DNA from: Lachnospiraceae bacterium
Lineage (GTDB): Bacteria; Bacillota; Clostridia; Lachnospirales; Lachnospiraceae
Direction: 5' to 3'
Length of the DNA stretch: 64,000 nucleotides
Assembly: GCA_910575555.1 (NCBI GenBank)
Contig: CAJTFX010000013.1
Span: 62,001 to 126,000 of the forward strand
Shown one piece after another: positions 18,407-27,279 of this stretch (position 1 is the first letter of the stretch; every line of letters begins with the position of its first letter). The notes beneath the pieces are model-generated. The model was not told the DNA's origin and did no database searches. It saw nothing but the letters and a program-made list of their open reading frames with translations. The position numbers were made by a program, and so were the translations under genes.

Positions 18407-19153
18407 ATGGCAAATCAGGACAGGGAAGAAAAAACTGCAAAATTTCTGGATATGGTAGCAGGGTCAGACAATATCGTATTTTTCGGCGGCGCCGGGGTGT
18501 CTACAGAAAGCGGAATTCCGGATTTCCGCAGCGTGGACGGGTTGTATAACCAACAGTATGACTATCCGCCGGAGACGATCTTAAGTCATACTTTTTACAG
18601 ACACAATACAGAAGAATTCTATCGGTTTTACCGGAATAAGATGCTGTGCCTGGATGCGAAGCCCAACATGGCCCATAAAAAATTGGCGGAACTGGAAAAG
18701 GCAGGCAAGGTGAAAGCAGTCATCACCCAGAATATAGACGGCCTCCATCAGCTTGCAGGAAGCAGAAAGGTTCTGGAACTTCATGGAAGCGTTCACCGGA
18801 ATTACTGTGAATCCTGCCATCAGTTCTATGATGCAGAATATATATTAAACAGCGAAGGGGTGCCCCATTGCGGGAAATGCGGCGGAGATTTGAAGCCCGA
18901 TGTGGTACTGTATGAAGAAGGGCTGAATAACCAGACCATTCAGGAGGCAGTTTTGTATATCAGCCAGGCAGATATGCTGATTATCGGCGGAACCTCCCTG
19001 GCAGTCTATCCGGCAGCAGGGCTTGTGGACTATTACCAGGGAAAGAAGCTGGTGCTGATCAACAAGACGCCCACTCCCAGAGACAGCATGGCCGATCTGG
19101 TTCTCCAGGAAAGCATCGGAGCATTGTTCGGAAAAATTAATCTGCAGTATTAA
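18407..19153 (+). CDS. cobB: Sir2-family NAD-dependent protein deacylase
   Basis: A 248-residue sirtuin with the NAD motifs GAGVSTESGIPDFRS and TQNIDGLH, the catalytic His in LELHGSVH, a four-Cys zinc site (CESC...CGKC) and GTSLAVYPAA. It removes acetyl or other acyl groups from lysines using NAD, cytoplasmic. GGGAGGA precedes the ATG. The next gene follows by 33 bp. Confidence 0.95.
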   Translation: MANQDREEKTAKFLDMVAGSDNIVFFGGAGVSTESGIPDFRSVDGLYNQQYDYPPETILSHTFYRHNTEEFYRFYRNKMLCLDAKPNMAHKKLAELEKAGKVKAVITQNIDGLHQLAGSRKVLELHGSVHRNYCESCHQFYDAEYILNSEGVPHCGKCGGDLKPDVVLYEEGLNNQTIQEAVLYISQADMLIIGGTSLAVYPAAGLVDYYQGKKLVLINKTPTPRDSMADLVLQESIGALFGKINLQY

Positions 19154-19186
19154 AGTGCGTTTGAAACAGAAAACAGGAGGAAGCAT

Positions 19187-19387
19187 ATGCCCATACCATT
19201 TGAAATCGGAGACATCGTACGTTTGAAGAAACAACACCCCTGCGGCAGCAATGAATGGGAGGTGCTTCGGGTGGGAGCGGATTTCCGCCTGAAATGCTTG
19301 GGGTGCGGCCACCAGATTATGATTCCGAGAAAACAGGTGGAGAAAAATACCAGGGGAATTCGGAAAAAAGAAGAACAGATTGGATAA
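19187..19387 (+). CDS. DUF951 family small protein
   Basis: A 66-residue protein: EIGDIVRLKKQHPCGSNEWEV, then RLKCLGCGHQIMIPR. It has three cysteines, two in a CxxC-like LGCG context, suggesting a small metal-binding or nucleic-acid-related beta fold. This matches DUF951, a conserved Firmicutes family of unknown function. AGGAGGAAGC precedes the ATG. It sits between the sirtuin and a hydrolase in the same direction. Confidence 0.88.
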   Translation: MPIPFEIGDIVRLKKQHPCGSNEWEVLRVGADFRLKCLGCGHQIMIPRKQVEKNTRGIRKKEEQIG

Positions 19388-19396
19388 TTTTAGCAG

Positions 19397-20674
19397 ATGA
19401 GGACAGCAAAAGAAAAGAGAAGTAAGAAAAAAATAGTAACCCCTCATGATGCTCAGCCTGCCGTCCGTCGGGCCGCATGGCCATCCAGACTATGGAAGCC
19501 AAGGGCTTTCATAGTAAATCCCCATGATGCTCAGCCTGCCGTCCGTCGGGCCGCATGGCCATCCAGACTATGGAAGCCAAGGGCTTTCATAGTAAATCCC
19601 CATGATGCTCAGCCTGCCGTTCGTCGGGCCGCATGGCCATCCAGACTATGGAAGCCAAAGGCTTTCATAGTAAAAGCGGCAGGTATCTTTTTGTGCCTGC
19701 TGCTAATCTTTTATATCCTTTTGGTGAATGTTCTGGTAAGCGCAGCATTGGTGCCTTCCTTTATGGAAAAACTAGAAGCTTTTGAACGGATTACGGAGGA
19801 GAGTTATGCGGCTCAGGTGCAGACATCGGATATTAAAGGAAACCGGCAGCTGGCATTGAATGAGACAAAAGAATGGCTGAAAACAGCGGAGCATCAAAAG
19901 TTATCGGTGGAAACAAATGACGGATATCGGCTGATTGCAGAGGAATTTCCTGCAGAAGAAACAGATTCAGAAAAAGGCGTCGGTGGGAAAAATCATAAAT
20001 GGGTGCTTCTGCTTCACGGCTATACTGGTTGGAAAGAGGAAATGTATCCGTTTGCCTACTGGTATCACAAACAGGGCTATCATGCCCTTGTGCCGGATCT
20101 GCGGTGTCAGGGAGAGAGCCAGGGAGATTTCATCGGGATGGGGTGGACGGATCATTTTGACTGCATGCTTTGGATAGATTATATCCTTTCTCAGGATGAA
20201 GAAGCTCAGATTGTAATTCACGGCCAGTCCATGGGCGCAGCCACAGCTTTGATGATGACAGGGGAAGAACTGCCGGGGCAGATACAGGCAGTGGTTTCTG
20301 ACAGCGCCTATACAGACGCTTATTCCATGTTCGGTGAGAAAATCAAAGACTGGTTCGGACTTCCGGCATTTCCTCTGGTGGATTCCGCCTGCCTGATGCT
20401 GCGTCTGCGGGGCGGATATAACCTGAAAGACGCTTCAGCCCTGGAAGCGGTGCAAAAAAGCGAGACGCCCACCCTGTTTATTCATGGCGATTCGGACGCT
20501 ATGATATCTGTCCAGATGTCCAGAGAATTGTATGAAGCGGCAGCCTGTGAGAAAGAGCTTCTGATTGTGGAAGGAGCCGGGCATGGGCAGACTCAGGAGA
20601 AAGATCCGGATACATATTATAATACAATCCGTAATTTTTTGAATAAAACCCTTGAAAATGCAGACAGGTTGTGA
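19397..20674 (+). CDS. Membrane-anchored alpha/beta hydrolase with three N-terminal 26-residue repeats
   Basis: A 425-residue protein. Residues 1-13 are basic; then three copies of a 26-residue unit (PHDAQPAVRRAAWPSRLWKP plus RAFIVN); then one membrane segment (about 93-116) and an extracytoplasmic alpha/beta hydrolase. Catalytic residues: Ser in HGQSMGAAT, Asp in FIHGDSDAM, His in GAGHGQ; LLHGYTGWKEEM forms the oxyanion region. It is probably an esterase or peptidase of the BEM46-like group. The repeat arises from three tandem 78-bp elements; without them the N-terminus would read MRTAKEKRSKKKIVKAAG, a normal signal-anchor. Confidence 0.88.
   Translation: MRTAKEKRSKKKIVTPHDAQPAVRRAAWPSRLWKPRAFIVNPHDAQPAVRRAAWPSRLWKPRAFIVNPHDAQPAVRRAAWPSRLWKPKAFIVKAAGIFLCLLLIFYILLVNVLVSAALVPSFMEKLEAFERITEESYAAQVQTSDIKGNRQLALNETKEWLKTAEHQKLSVETNDGYRLIAEEFPAEETDSEKGVGGKNHKWVLLLHGYTGWKEEMYPFAYWYHKQGYHALVPDLRCQGESQGDFIGMGWTDHFDCMLWIDYILSQDEEAQIVIHGQSMGAATALMMTGEELPGQIQAVVSDSAYTDAYSMFGEKIKDWFGLPAFPLVDSACLMLRLRGGYNLKDASALEAVQKSETPTLFIHGDSDAMISVQMSRELYEAAACEKELLIVEGAGHGQTQEKDPDTYYNTIRNFLNKTLENADRL
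19433..19671 (+). repeat. Three tandem 78-bp repeat units inside the hydrolase gene
   Basis: Units start at 19433, 19511 and 19589, each beginning ATAGT, with a fourth ATAGT closing the array at 19667-19671. Each unit holds a hairpin (19489-19515, 19567-19593, 19645-19671) and is the reverse complement of the hicA insert. ATAGT/ACTAT is thus the shared boundary. Units differ at only a few bases. Confidence 0.9.
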
Positions 20675-20698
20675 TAAGATGAAATCTCGTGATATAAT
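20669..20698 (+). promoter_or_regulatory. rpsF operon promoter and leader
   Basis: TTGTGA (20669-20674, overlapping the hydrolase stop), an 18-bp spacer and TATAAT (20693-20698). The approximately 50-nt leader to the ATG contains GGGCCGGAGACC, which could belong to an S6:S18 autoregulatory element, but its fold could not be confirmed by eye. Confidence 0.6.
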
Positions 20699-20752
20699 AA
20701 TTTATCCTTGCTCTCGACAGTGATTGAGGGCCGGAGACCAGAAGGAGGTACG

Positions 20753-21049
20753 ATGAGCATGAACAAATATGAATTAGCTCTTGTTGTTAATGCAAAAATC
20801 GAGGATGAAGAAAGAGCCGCAGTGGTAGAGAAAGCGAAAGAGTATATTGCTCGTTTCGGCGGCGAGATAACTAACGTGGATGAATGGGGCAAGAAGAGAC
20901 TTGCTTATGAGATTCAGAAGATGCGTGAAGGTTTCTATTACTTTATCCAGTTCGATGCACCGGCAGACTGCCCGGCAGAATTAGAGAAGCGCGTGCGTAT
21001 TATGGACAATGTGCTTCGGTTCTTGTGCGTTAGACAAGATGAGGCGTAA
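20753..21049 (+). CDS. rpsF: 30S ribosomal protein S6
   Basis: A 98-residue protein from the ATG after AGAAGGAGG; the frame extends upstream but only this start has a ribosome-binding site and the family N-terminus (MNKYELALVVNAKIEDEE). It contains the S6 motif WGKKRLAYEIQKMREGFYYF. S6 pairs with S18 on the 30S platform. First gene of rpsF-ssb-rpsR. Confidence 0.97.
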   Translation: MSMNKYELALVVNAKIEDEERAAVVEKAKEYIARFGGEITNVDEWGKKRLAYEIQKMREGFYYFIQFDAPADCPAELEKRVRIMDNVLRFLCVRQDEA

Positions 21050-21066
21050 TAGAAAGAGGAGATTAG

Positions 21067-21510
21067 ATGAATAAGGTTATACTGATGGGCAGATTAACCA
21101 GAGATCCTGAAGTGCGTTACTCCCAGGGAGAATCCGCAACAGCGGTTGCAAGATATACATTGGCAGTAGACAGAAGATTCCGCCGTGACAACGATCAGCA
21201 GACAGCAGATTTTATCAACTGCGTTGCTTTTGGAAAAGCCGGTGAATTTGCGGAAAAATATTTCCACAAGGGAATCAAGATTGCCATAACCGGAAGAATC
21301 CAGACCGGAAGCTATACCAATCAGGAAGGACAGAAGGTCTATACCACGGATGTGGTTGTGGAAGAACAGGAATTTGCTGAGAGCAAAGCGGTAAGCGACA
21401 GCCAGGCAGGAGGATTTCAGCCTGCAGGCAGGCCGGCCCCCAGCGCGGCAGTCGGAGACGGATTTATGAACATTCCGGACGGGATTGATGAGGAATTACC
21501 CTTTAATTAG
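21067..21510 (+). CDS. ssb: Single-stranded DNA-binding protein
   Basis: A 147-residue OB-fold [44 protein letters not shown], then a Gly/Pro/Ala linker and the acidic protein-interaction tip DEELPFN. It binds ssDNA in replication and repair. Its place between rpsF and rpsR is conserved across Firmicutes. Confidence 0.97.
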   Translation: MNKVILMGRLTRDPEVRYSQGESATAVARYTLAVDRRFRRDNDQQTADFINCVAFGKAGEFAEKYFHKGIKIAITGRIQTGSYTNQEGQKVYTTDVVVEEQEFAESKAVSDSQAGGFQPAGRPAPSAAVGDGFMNIPDGIDEELPFN

Positions 21511-21527
21511 AACAGGAGGTAAATAAA

Positions 21528-21791
21528 ATGGCTTATAATAAAACAGACAGAGGCGATTCTCCCATGAAGAGAAGAGGCGGAATGCGCAGAAGAAAAAAAG
21601 TTTGTGTATTCTGCGGCAAAGATAATGTGATTGATTATAAAGATACCAATAAGTTAAAGAGATATATCTCTGAAAGAGGAAAGATTCTTCCCAGAAGAAT
21701 TACCGGAAACTGCGCAAAGCACCAGAGAGCTCTTACCGTTGCAATCAAGAGAGCAAGACATATTTCCCTGATGCCCTATGTGACAGATTAA
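21528..21791 (+). CDS. rpsR: 30S ribosomal protein S18
   Basis: An 87-residue S18 with [39 protein letters not shown] and [16 protein letters not shown]. The three conserved-position Cys indicate the zinc-type S18. AGGAGG precedes the ATG. It is the last gene of the block before a terminator. Confidence 0.97.
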   Translation: MAYNKTDRGDSPMKRRGGMRRRKKVCVFCGKDNVIDYKDTNKLKRYISERGKILPRRITGNCAKHQRALTVAIKRARHISLMPYVTD

Positions 21792-21838
21792 GCCCTGGGA
21801 TAATCTATGATTTTTGTATTATAATGATTATAGTATTT

Positions 21839-21873
21839 AAAAGGTCAATTATCGTCGGATAATTGGCCTTTTT
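21839..21873 (+). terminator. Terminator after rpsR
   Basis: Stem AAGGTCAATTATC / GATAATTGGCCTT (one G-T pair) with a 3-4-nt loop, followed by TTTTT. Confidence 0.88.
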
Positions 21874-21948
21874 CATATAATTTGGCCCGTATGGCAGAAA
21901 TTACCTGTGAAATGTGGGAAATCCTAGTAAAAATGCGGAGTATTGGCA

Positions 21949-21978
21949 TTGAAAGGACAAAAAAGAGTGTGATATAAT
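21949..21978 (+). promoter_or_regulatory. Promoter of the XrtG cassette
   Basis: TTGAAA (21949-21954), an 18-bp spacer and TATAAT (21973-21978), 58 bases before the first cassette gene. No other strong promoter was seen until 33030, so the approximately 11-kb cassette is probably one transcript. Confidence 0.65.
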
Positions 21979-22035
21979 ATAATCCACAAGAACATGACAC
22001 CAGGTATGATCGTGAGTATGGGCAGGTAGGCGCGG

Positions 22036-22389
22036 ATGAAATACCATCGTTTAAAGTATCGTTTATGCATGCAGCACAGCTTTGACGGAAAAGAAGAGCA
22101 CAAACATCAGCATTTAATTGAAATTGAGATTGTGGCAAGGCATATGTCAGAAGATTTTCTGGAATTTGCCAGTATGGATTCTGTGTTAGAGCAGGCGTTC
22201 GGCCCTTATCAGTACCAGTATCTCAATGATTTTCCTGAGTTCGAAGGAGACACCAGTATTGAACATTTGGGAGAAGTATTCTATTTAAAAGTAAAGGATG
22301 CACTGGAGCGACAGCACTGGAAATTTGCCCGCTTTGAGATCAGCGAGACGCCTTTACGCGTTTATGCAATTGCAGAAGAAACTTTTTAA
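22036..22389 (+). CDS. 6-pyruvoyl-tetrahydropterin-synthase-related protein, exosortase-associated
   Basis: A 117-residue protein with the PTPS/QueD fold pattern: a histidine in CMQHSFDGKEE, an HxH pair in HKHQHLIEIEI (the usual zinc ligands), and a terminal ISETPLRVYAI like the substrate-Glu strand. No cysteine lies between the first His and the HxH pair, where QueD and PTPS carry their catalytic Cys. It is therefore unlikely to be a normal QueD. A PTPS-like protein of this size is a known companion of XrtG loci. It opens the cassette; its role is unknown. Confidence 0.82.
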   Translation: MKYHRLKYRLCMQHSFDGKEEHKHQHLIEIEIVARHMSEDFLEFASMDSVLEQAFGPYQYQYLNDFPEFEGDTSIEHLGEVFYLKVKDALERQHWKFARFEISETPLRVYAIAEETF

Positions 22390-22420
22390 GATTGAGCCAA
22401 CTTGTTAAGGGAGGAATTTT

Positions 22421-24799
22421 ATGAAAGCCAGAAAGATTGTCAGAGGAGCCGCGGCAGGGTTACTGTCCATCTCTCTGTTATTTTCAGGATTGCCTGTGGC
22501 AGCGGCAGAATCAGGGTATCATACGCCTCTAAGTGTGAAAAAGACGGAGAGAGGCAGTTCCAAAGCATTGGAACAGAACCCGGCGGGAGAACAGCAGAGT
22601 CCGGGCAGCAGCCGGACAGGAGAGGGCGGAGAGAGCCAGAATCCATCCGGCAGCCAGACCGGGGATGCGAATTATACCCAGAATCCGGCAGAGGGAACAG
22701 AAAGTACCCAGAATCCGCCGGGAGAGCAGGGCAGTTCGGATATGAGCCGGACAGAGGGAACCGGGAGTACCCAGAATCCCTCGGAAGGATCGGGGCAGAC
22801 TGTAAATCCGTCAGAAGAACGGGGCAATCCCAACAGCAGCCAGGCAGAAGGAACGGACAATACGCAGAATCCGTCTGACAGCCAGGCAGGGGATGGCCAG
22901 AATCCATCTGACAGCCAGGTCGGGGATGGCCAGAATCCGGCAGAAGGATCAGAGCAGACGGAGAATTCGGACGGAAGCCAGACCGAGGATACCAAAAGCC
23001 CTGAGGGGGAATCAGAGAATTTGGATTCCCAGTCTGATTCGAAGGATGGGAACACAGAGGATAAGAATGCGGATGAATCCGGAGGGCAGGATGCTCAGTC
23101 TGAACTGAAGGATGAGAACGCAGAGGATAAGAATGTGGACGAAGCCGGAGAAGATCAGCTTGCCGCTTCCAAAGCCTATCACAGCGTAAACGGCAGCATT
23201 TCCATTGACGGCAGTCTGTCCGACTGGGCAGGAGTGGCAGAACGCTCCGGTTCCGGCATGGATTACTGGAAAGCTGCATTTTCTCCCGACGGCGGTACGC
23301 TGTATCTTAGCTTTACAGGAAGCGCCAGTACAGAGTGGGATTATGGTTTCACAAGCAATAAATTTCAGTTTGCATATCCCGACGGCGCATCCGATATAAG
23401 CAGCGGAATTTCTGTTGCTGCGTCCCAGGGAGAAGCGAAAGTGAAGAATGCCTATTACGGTGATGTTCCCGGAGCGGAAGCGGCAGTAATCAACGAAGCC
23501 CATGGAAATAACCCGGGGCCTTACACGGTGGAGCTTGCAGTTCCGGTGAGTTTTTTCCACAGCAGGGAGTTTACCCTTACCTTCGGCGGGACTCAAGTAT
23601 CGTCCCAGGAGATTGAACAGGTAAACGGTGATTCCATAGAAGAGGATCTTCCGGCTGTTTATAATGGAATCAGTATTGACGGTAAGTATGCGGACTGGAA
23701 AGCAGTGGAAAAGACAGACGCCTCCTGTCCTAACAGCGCCCATACCGGGTGTCTGTCACAGGCTGCGGCAGTGTTTGACGGAGACTGGTTCTATATTTAT
23801 ATCAAAGACGGAAAGGGCAGCAATGCATCCGGTGCGGGAACCCATTCCAACGGCAAGTTTGCCATAACCTCTGATCTGGGATATGAGACAGACATTCAGT
23901 TGACCACAACGCCGGAAATCAATGGCGTTAACGGCGCCAAGGTTGCCTATGTGGGAAGCGAATGGGAGATTGCCATTCCGAAAGATCAGCTTCCCAAGTA
24001 CCGGGAAAGCCTTTCTTTTGGATTCTATCTGGGTGAGCCTCTGGTTGGCAGTATCGTAAATCTGCAGCCTGACAGCGGAAATAACCTGGAAAATCTTTTT
24101 GACGGAATTAACTTTGACGGCCAGTACGATGACTGGGAAGATTACGGCCACAGCACCATTCAGTATGCCACGGCAGGTTCTCAGGAGTCCCAGATTGACG
24201 CCAAAGGCGCACTGTATTCCAGTGATGGAAAACTATACGGGCATGTGGTGACAACTATGCCGCAGCATTTACAGGAAGCCGGACAGGAATTTACAGAAGC
24301 CATTACCATTGCATTTAATCAGAGTATGGACAGTCTGAAAAGCGGCTCTGTAGATCAGAGTATGGTATTTTACCCGAGATTTGTAACGGTAGACGCCAAT
24401 GGAACCATTGACTGGAATCCCAGACGGGCAGGTCTGCCGGAAGGTACATACGAATATCATATTGTTTCCCGGGACGCCTGGGGACAGTCCCAGAATATCA
24501 GCAATCTGCAGGAGATGGATCAAATATACGGGAAGATGATTATGACCATCGGAACAAATGGGAAGGATGAAATGGAATATTATCTGGAATTGCCCATGAT
24601 TGCAAAGAAGCTGGGGGTGGACGAAACCAGTCTGAAAGAAATTGCAGCCCAGTACGGACGGATTGGGCAGGAGTGGATTTTCACAGCAGGAACTTCCACA
24701 GGGCCGGTTGCGGGAGTGGCAGTCTGCATTGCCACCGTCGGCATTGTGCTATGGTATAAAAAGAAGAAAAAAGGTGAATTAATACCGGCAGCGGTATAA
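22421..24799 (+). CDS. Secreted surface protein with Firmicu-CTERM-like tail (probable XrtG substrate)
   Basis: A 792-residue protein. A signal peptide (about residues 1-29, cleaved near PVAAAES) is followed by an approximately 210-residue low-complexity Ser/Gln/Asn/Gly/Glu region with imperfect repeats around TQNPS. Three modules each open with an IDGxxxDW-type motif (SIDGSLSDWAG, SIDGKYADWKA, NFDGQYDDWED; near residues 260, 420 and 567), recalling CBM9/DOMON-like sugar-binding folds. The C-terminus is STGPVAG, a hydrophobic helix (about 761-778), then YKKKKKG, matching the Firmicu-CTERM pattern. It is encoded just upstream of the exosortase, which should process this tail. No LPxTG motif is present. 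Confidence 0.82.
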   Translation: MKARKIVRGAAAGLLSISLLFSGLPVAAAESGYHTPLSVKKTERGSSKALEQNPAGEQQSPGSSRTGEGGESQNPSGSQTGDANYTQNPAEGTESTQNPPGEQGSSDMSRTEGTGSTQNPSEGSGQTVNPSEERGNPNSSQAEGTDNTQNPSDSQAGDGQNPSDSQVGDGQNPAEGSEQTENSDGSQTEDTKSPEGESENLDSQSDSKDGNTEDKNADESGGQDAQSELKDENAEDKNVDEAGEDQLAASKAYHSVNGSISIDGSLSDWAGVAERSGSGMDYWKAAFSPDGGTLYLSFTGSASTEWDYGFTSNKFQFAYPDGASDISSGISVAASQGEAKVKNAYYGDVPGAEAAVINEAHGNNPGPYTVELAVPVSFFHSREFTLTFGGTQVSSQEIEQVNGDSIEEDLPAVYNGISIDGKYADWKAVEKTDASCPNSAHTGCLSQAAAVFDGDWFYIYIKDGKGSNASGAGTHSNGKFAITSDLGYETDIQLTTTPEINGVNGAKVAYVGSEWEIAIPKDQLPKYRESLSFGFYLGEPLVGSIVNLQPDSGNNLENLFDGINFDGQYDDWEDYGHSTIQYATAGSQESQIDAKGALYSSDGKLYGHVVTTMPQHLQEAGQEFTEAITIAFNQSMDSLKSGSVDQSMVFYPRFVTVDANGTIDWNPRRAGLPEGTYEYHIVSRDAWGQSQNISNLQEMDQIYGKMIMTIGTNGKDEMEYYLELPMIAKKLGVDETSLKEIAAQYGRIGQEWIFTAGTSTGPVAGVAVCIATVGIVLWYKKKKKGELIPAAV

Positions 24800-24834
24800 T
24801 TCAGCACAGAAGAAAGATTCAGGAGGAATGGGCA

Positions 24835-27279
24835 TTGGAAAACAGAAAGAAGTCGTATAATCTGATTTTATTAATGCCCGTTCTTTTTGCACTGGCCGCA
24901 TATGGAATTGCATTGACTGTGGGAAACAGCGGCATTTATCCCAGCGGAAAAGATACGCTGGGGCATCTCTATCAGGGGGATGTGCTCTATCGGGCAGTTC
25001 AGAACGGAGATTACTGGCCTGCGTTTGATTTCCTTTGGTATAACGGTATGGAAATGATGCGTTACTGTGCGCCGGTTCCAGTTTATCTGCTGGCCGGATG
25101 TCAGTACATCGGCGGCAGTTCCATGGGCGGTTTTCTGGTTTTTGTTATGTTTGTCTGCTTTGCGGGAGCAGTGTCATGGCTATATGTGGGATTGAAACTG
25201 GAACGCCCTTATCTGGGGGCGTTTTTAGGTATTCTGTGGTTTTTTATGCCCAACAATTTACGTACGCTGTTTTATGAGGGAGATTTGCCAAAATCTCTCT
25301 GTATTGCAATTCTTCCTCTTTTTGCATATTGGATGTATGATTATCTGAAAAGCGGTCGTTGGCATCTTTTGCCCAGGATTTCCCTTTGTTTTACATGGTT
25401 TGTGTTGTGCCATTCCGGATATGCGGGGATGGTTTTGATTGCATTTACATTGTTTTTTATGGTTAATATGGTGATTTATCATCAGTGGCGGCGGCAGGCG
25501 AATGCATGTTTTGCAGCAGTGTTGGGGTATCTTTTGGCGGGATTCTGGCTGATACCCTCTCTCACCGGCAGAACAGTCTCCCCAGACAGTCTGGAGAGAC
25601 TGGCGGACTTTTTTCAGAACGTATTTTTGTCCGTCGCTCCTGCCGCCCGGATGCACCGGGGCAGCGTGGACGCTTATTTTGGGCTGGCCGCAGCTTTACT
25701 GGCTGTCTTTGGGATATTCTTAAGCAAGAAGAAATCCATGTCCGGATTTTGGACTGGAATCATAATTCTGGTACTCAGCTCAGAGACATGTTATCTGGTT
25801 TTGAAAATACTGCCGGGCGGGGAATATTTTCAGATGCTTCGTTTTATTTCTATCGGATTGTGCATGATTTTATTTGGATTTTTGGCCTGGGATACTTTAA
25901 AGCGCGGGTGGATTGTGCTGTTTTTGACGCTGCTGGTTGTGGATGTTATACCTTCTCTGCCGCTGATTCTGGGCAATCGCTCAGGGGCTGCGCCAGAGGA
26001 ACGGATGGCATATTATTCGGATACGGCGTTGATTGGAGCGGCAAAAGAGATGACGGAGCAGAGAATGGCGCTTCTGGATGAAAGCAGTCTGGGCTCCATG
26101 AGCGCGTATCTGATGACCGGTTATGGGAAACCGGTGGCTTCCTCCTATGGCGCAGCGGAGCAAGCGGCGGCAACCGTAACGAATTTTAAGCAGATTGACC
26201 GGGCATTGGAGGAAGGAAACTACCTCTATCTGTTTGACCGGTGTATGGAGCTTGGGAATGACACAGTTGTTATTCAACTGGATTTTATCAGTAATCCCAG
26301 AAAGCACCCGGTGCGTGAACTGGATATGGCGGCGGAACGCGTTGGCTATGAACTGATGGATTTTAATGAAAATTACCGGTTTTATAAACTGGCGGAGGAA
26401 GGAACCTGGGGAACTGTGACAGAATACAGAGCCGTTGGTATCGGATATGATGCGCCTGGAATTTCCCGCCAGTTTCCCATGGTTGAGGAAACAGAGAGCA
26501 GAAACCTGAATGATTACACATTTGAGGAGCTGCAGAAATATGATTTGATTTATCTGGCAGGATTTACGTATGATGATAAGTCATATGCGGAAAAATTAAT
26601 TATGGATTTAAGTGAGGCGGGGGTTCGGATAGTCATTGCGGCGGATGGTATTCCGGACGACAGAGGCAGCCGGGAACAGAGTTTTCTGGGCGCAGTCTGC
26701 AATGACGTTTCATTTTCCCAGGGCTATCCGGAACTGGACACAGTGGACGGAATTTTGGACACCAATCTGTTTCCCGACGGACACAGGGAATGGAGCACCG
26801 TGTATATGAACGGTCTGAAGGAGGTCTGGGGAAACGTGAGGGATGAAAACCTGGAACTGCCGTTTTTTGGAACTGTAAAAAATGACAATATTGTGATGGT
26901 GGGCCTGAACCTGACTTATTACTACAGTCTGACACAGGATGAAGGAGTGGGAAAGCTTTTGAGCCGCGCCATGGATTTGAGCCCTGAGGAATTGCCAAAG
27001 CGTGAGATTATTCCCTATACGGTTCAGTATCAGGAGAAGGGCGTCACGCTTACTGCAGAGGCAGATGAGCTGAATACAGGCCTTGCCTGGCATGACAGTT
27101 TTTCAGCAAACCGGGAGATTTACGGAAAGAATCATCTGACTTATATTCAGTCAGGAACCACTGTAATTTCGTTTACTCATCCTTATTGGAAAGAAGGAGC
27201 GGCAGTCAGCCTTGCAGGTCTGGTTCTGCTTCTGGCATTTACGCTGCACCGGCGGAAACGGGCAGGAGGAATCGTATGA
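24835..27279 (+). CDS. PTPS_related (GT-C-like) polytopic membrane protein
   Basis: An 814-residue protein from a TTG start with AGGAGG 8 bases upstream (the nearer ATG is out of frame and stops quickly). It has about 10-12 membrane segments in residues 1-385, a large extracytoplasmic domain (about 390-780) and a final membrane segment. The early loop SGKDTLGHLYQGDVLYRAV followed by NGMEMMRYCAPVPVYLL fits the PTPS_related (PF10131) family, whose topology resembles GT-C glycosyltransferases using polyprenyl-linked sugars. It is likely a transferase acting outside the membrane in surface-polymer or glycan transfer. Its stop overlaps the XrtG start in ATGA. Confidence 0.8.
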   Translation: MENRKKSYNLILLMPVLFALAAYGIALTVGNSGIYPSGKDTLGHLYQGDVLYRAVQNGDYWPAFDFLWYNGMEMMRYCAPVPVYLLAGCQYIGGSSMGGFLVFVMFVCFAGAVSWLYVGLKLERPYLGAFLGILWFFMPNNLRTLFYEGDLPKSLCIAILPLFAYWMYDYLKSGRWHLLPRISLCFTWFVLCHSGYAGMVLIAFTLFFMVNMVIYHQWRRQANACFAAVLGYLLAGFWLIPSLTGRTVSPDSLERLADFFQNVFLSVAPAARMHRGSVDAYFGLAAALLAVFGIFLSKKKSMSGFWTGIIILVLSSETCYLVLKILPGGEYFQMLRFISIGLCMILFGFLAWDTLKRGWIVLFLTLLVVDVIPSLPLILGNRSGAAPEERMAYYSDTALIGAAKEMTEQRMALLDESSLGSMSAYLMTGYGKPVASSYGAAEQAAATVTNFKQIDRALEEGNYLYLFDRCMELGNDTVVIQLDFISNPRKHPVRELDMAAERVGYELMDFNENYRFYKLAEEGTWGTVTEYRAVGIGYDAPGISRQFPMVEETESRNLNDYTFEELQKYDLIYLAGFTYDDKSYAEKLIMDLSEAGVRIVIAADGIPDDRGSREQSFLGAVCNDVSFSQGYPELDTVDGILDTNLFPDGHREWSTVYMNGLKEVWGNVRDENLELPFFGTVKNDNIVMVGLNLTYYYSLTQDEGVGKLLSRAMDLSPEELPKREIIPYTVQYQEKGVTLTAEADELNTGLAWHDSFSANREIYGKNHLTYIQSGTTVISFTHPYWKEGAAVSLAGLVLLLAFTLHRRKRAGGIV

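Noticed and set aside
19433-19671. CRISPR array
   Set aside because: The units are contiguous 78-bp copies with no unique spacers and no cas genes nearby.
20700-20752. S6:S18 ribosomal-protein leader RNA
   Set aside because: GGCCGGAGACC is suggestive, but the two-stem fold with the CCG recognition bulge could not be drawn convincingly by eye, so it is not listed as an RNA feature.
22440-23279. Long antisense open frame opposite the tailed surface protein
   Set aside because: It is a shadow of the low-complexity Ser/Gln/Pro coding region, has no ribosome-binding site, and its composition mirrors the sense repeats.
22421-24799. LPxTG sortase substrate
   Set aside because: The C-terminus has a TM and basic tail but no LPxTG or similar motif; the exosortase-type tail explains it better.
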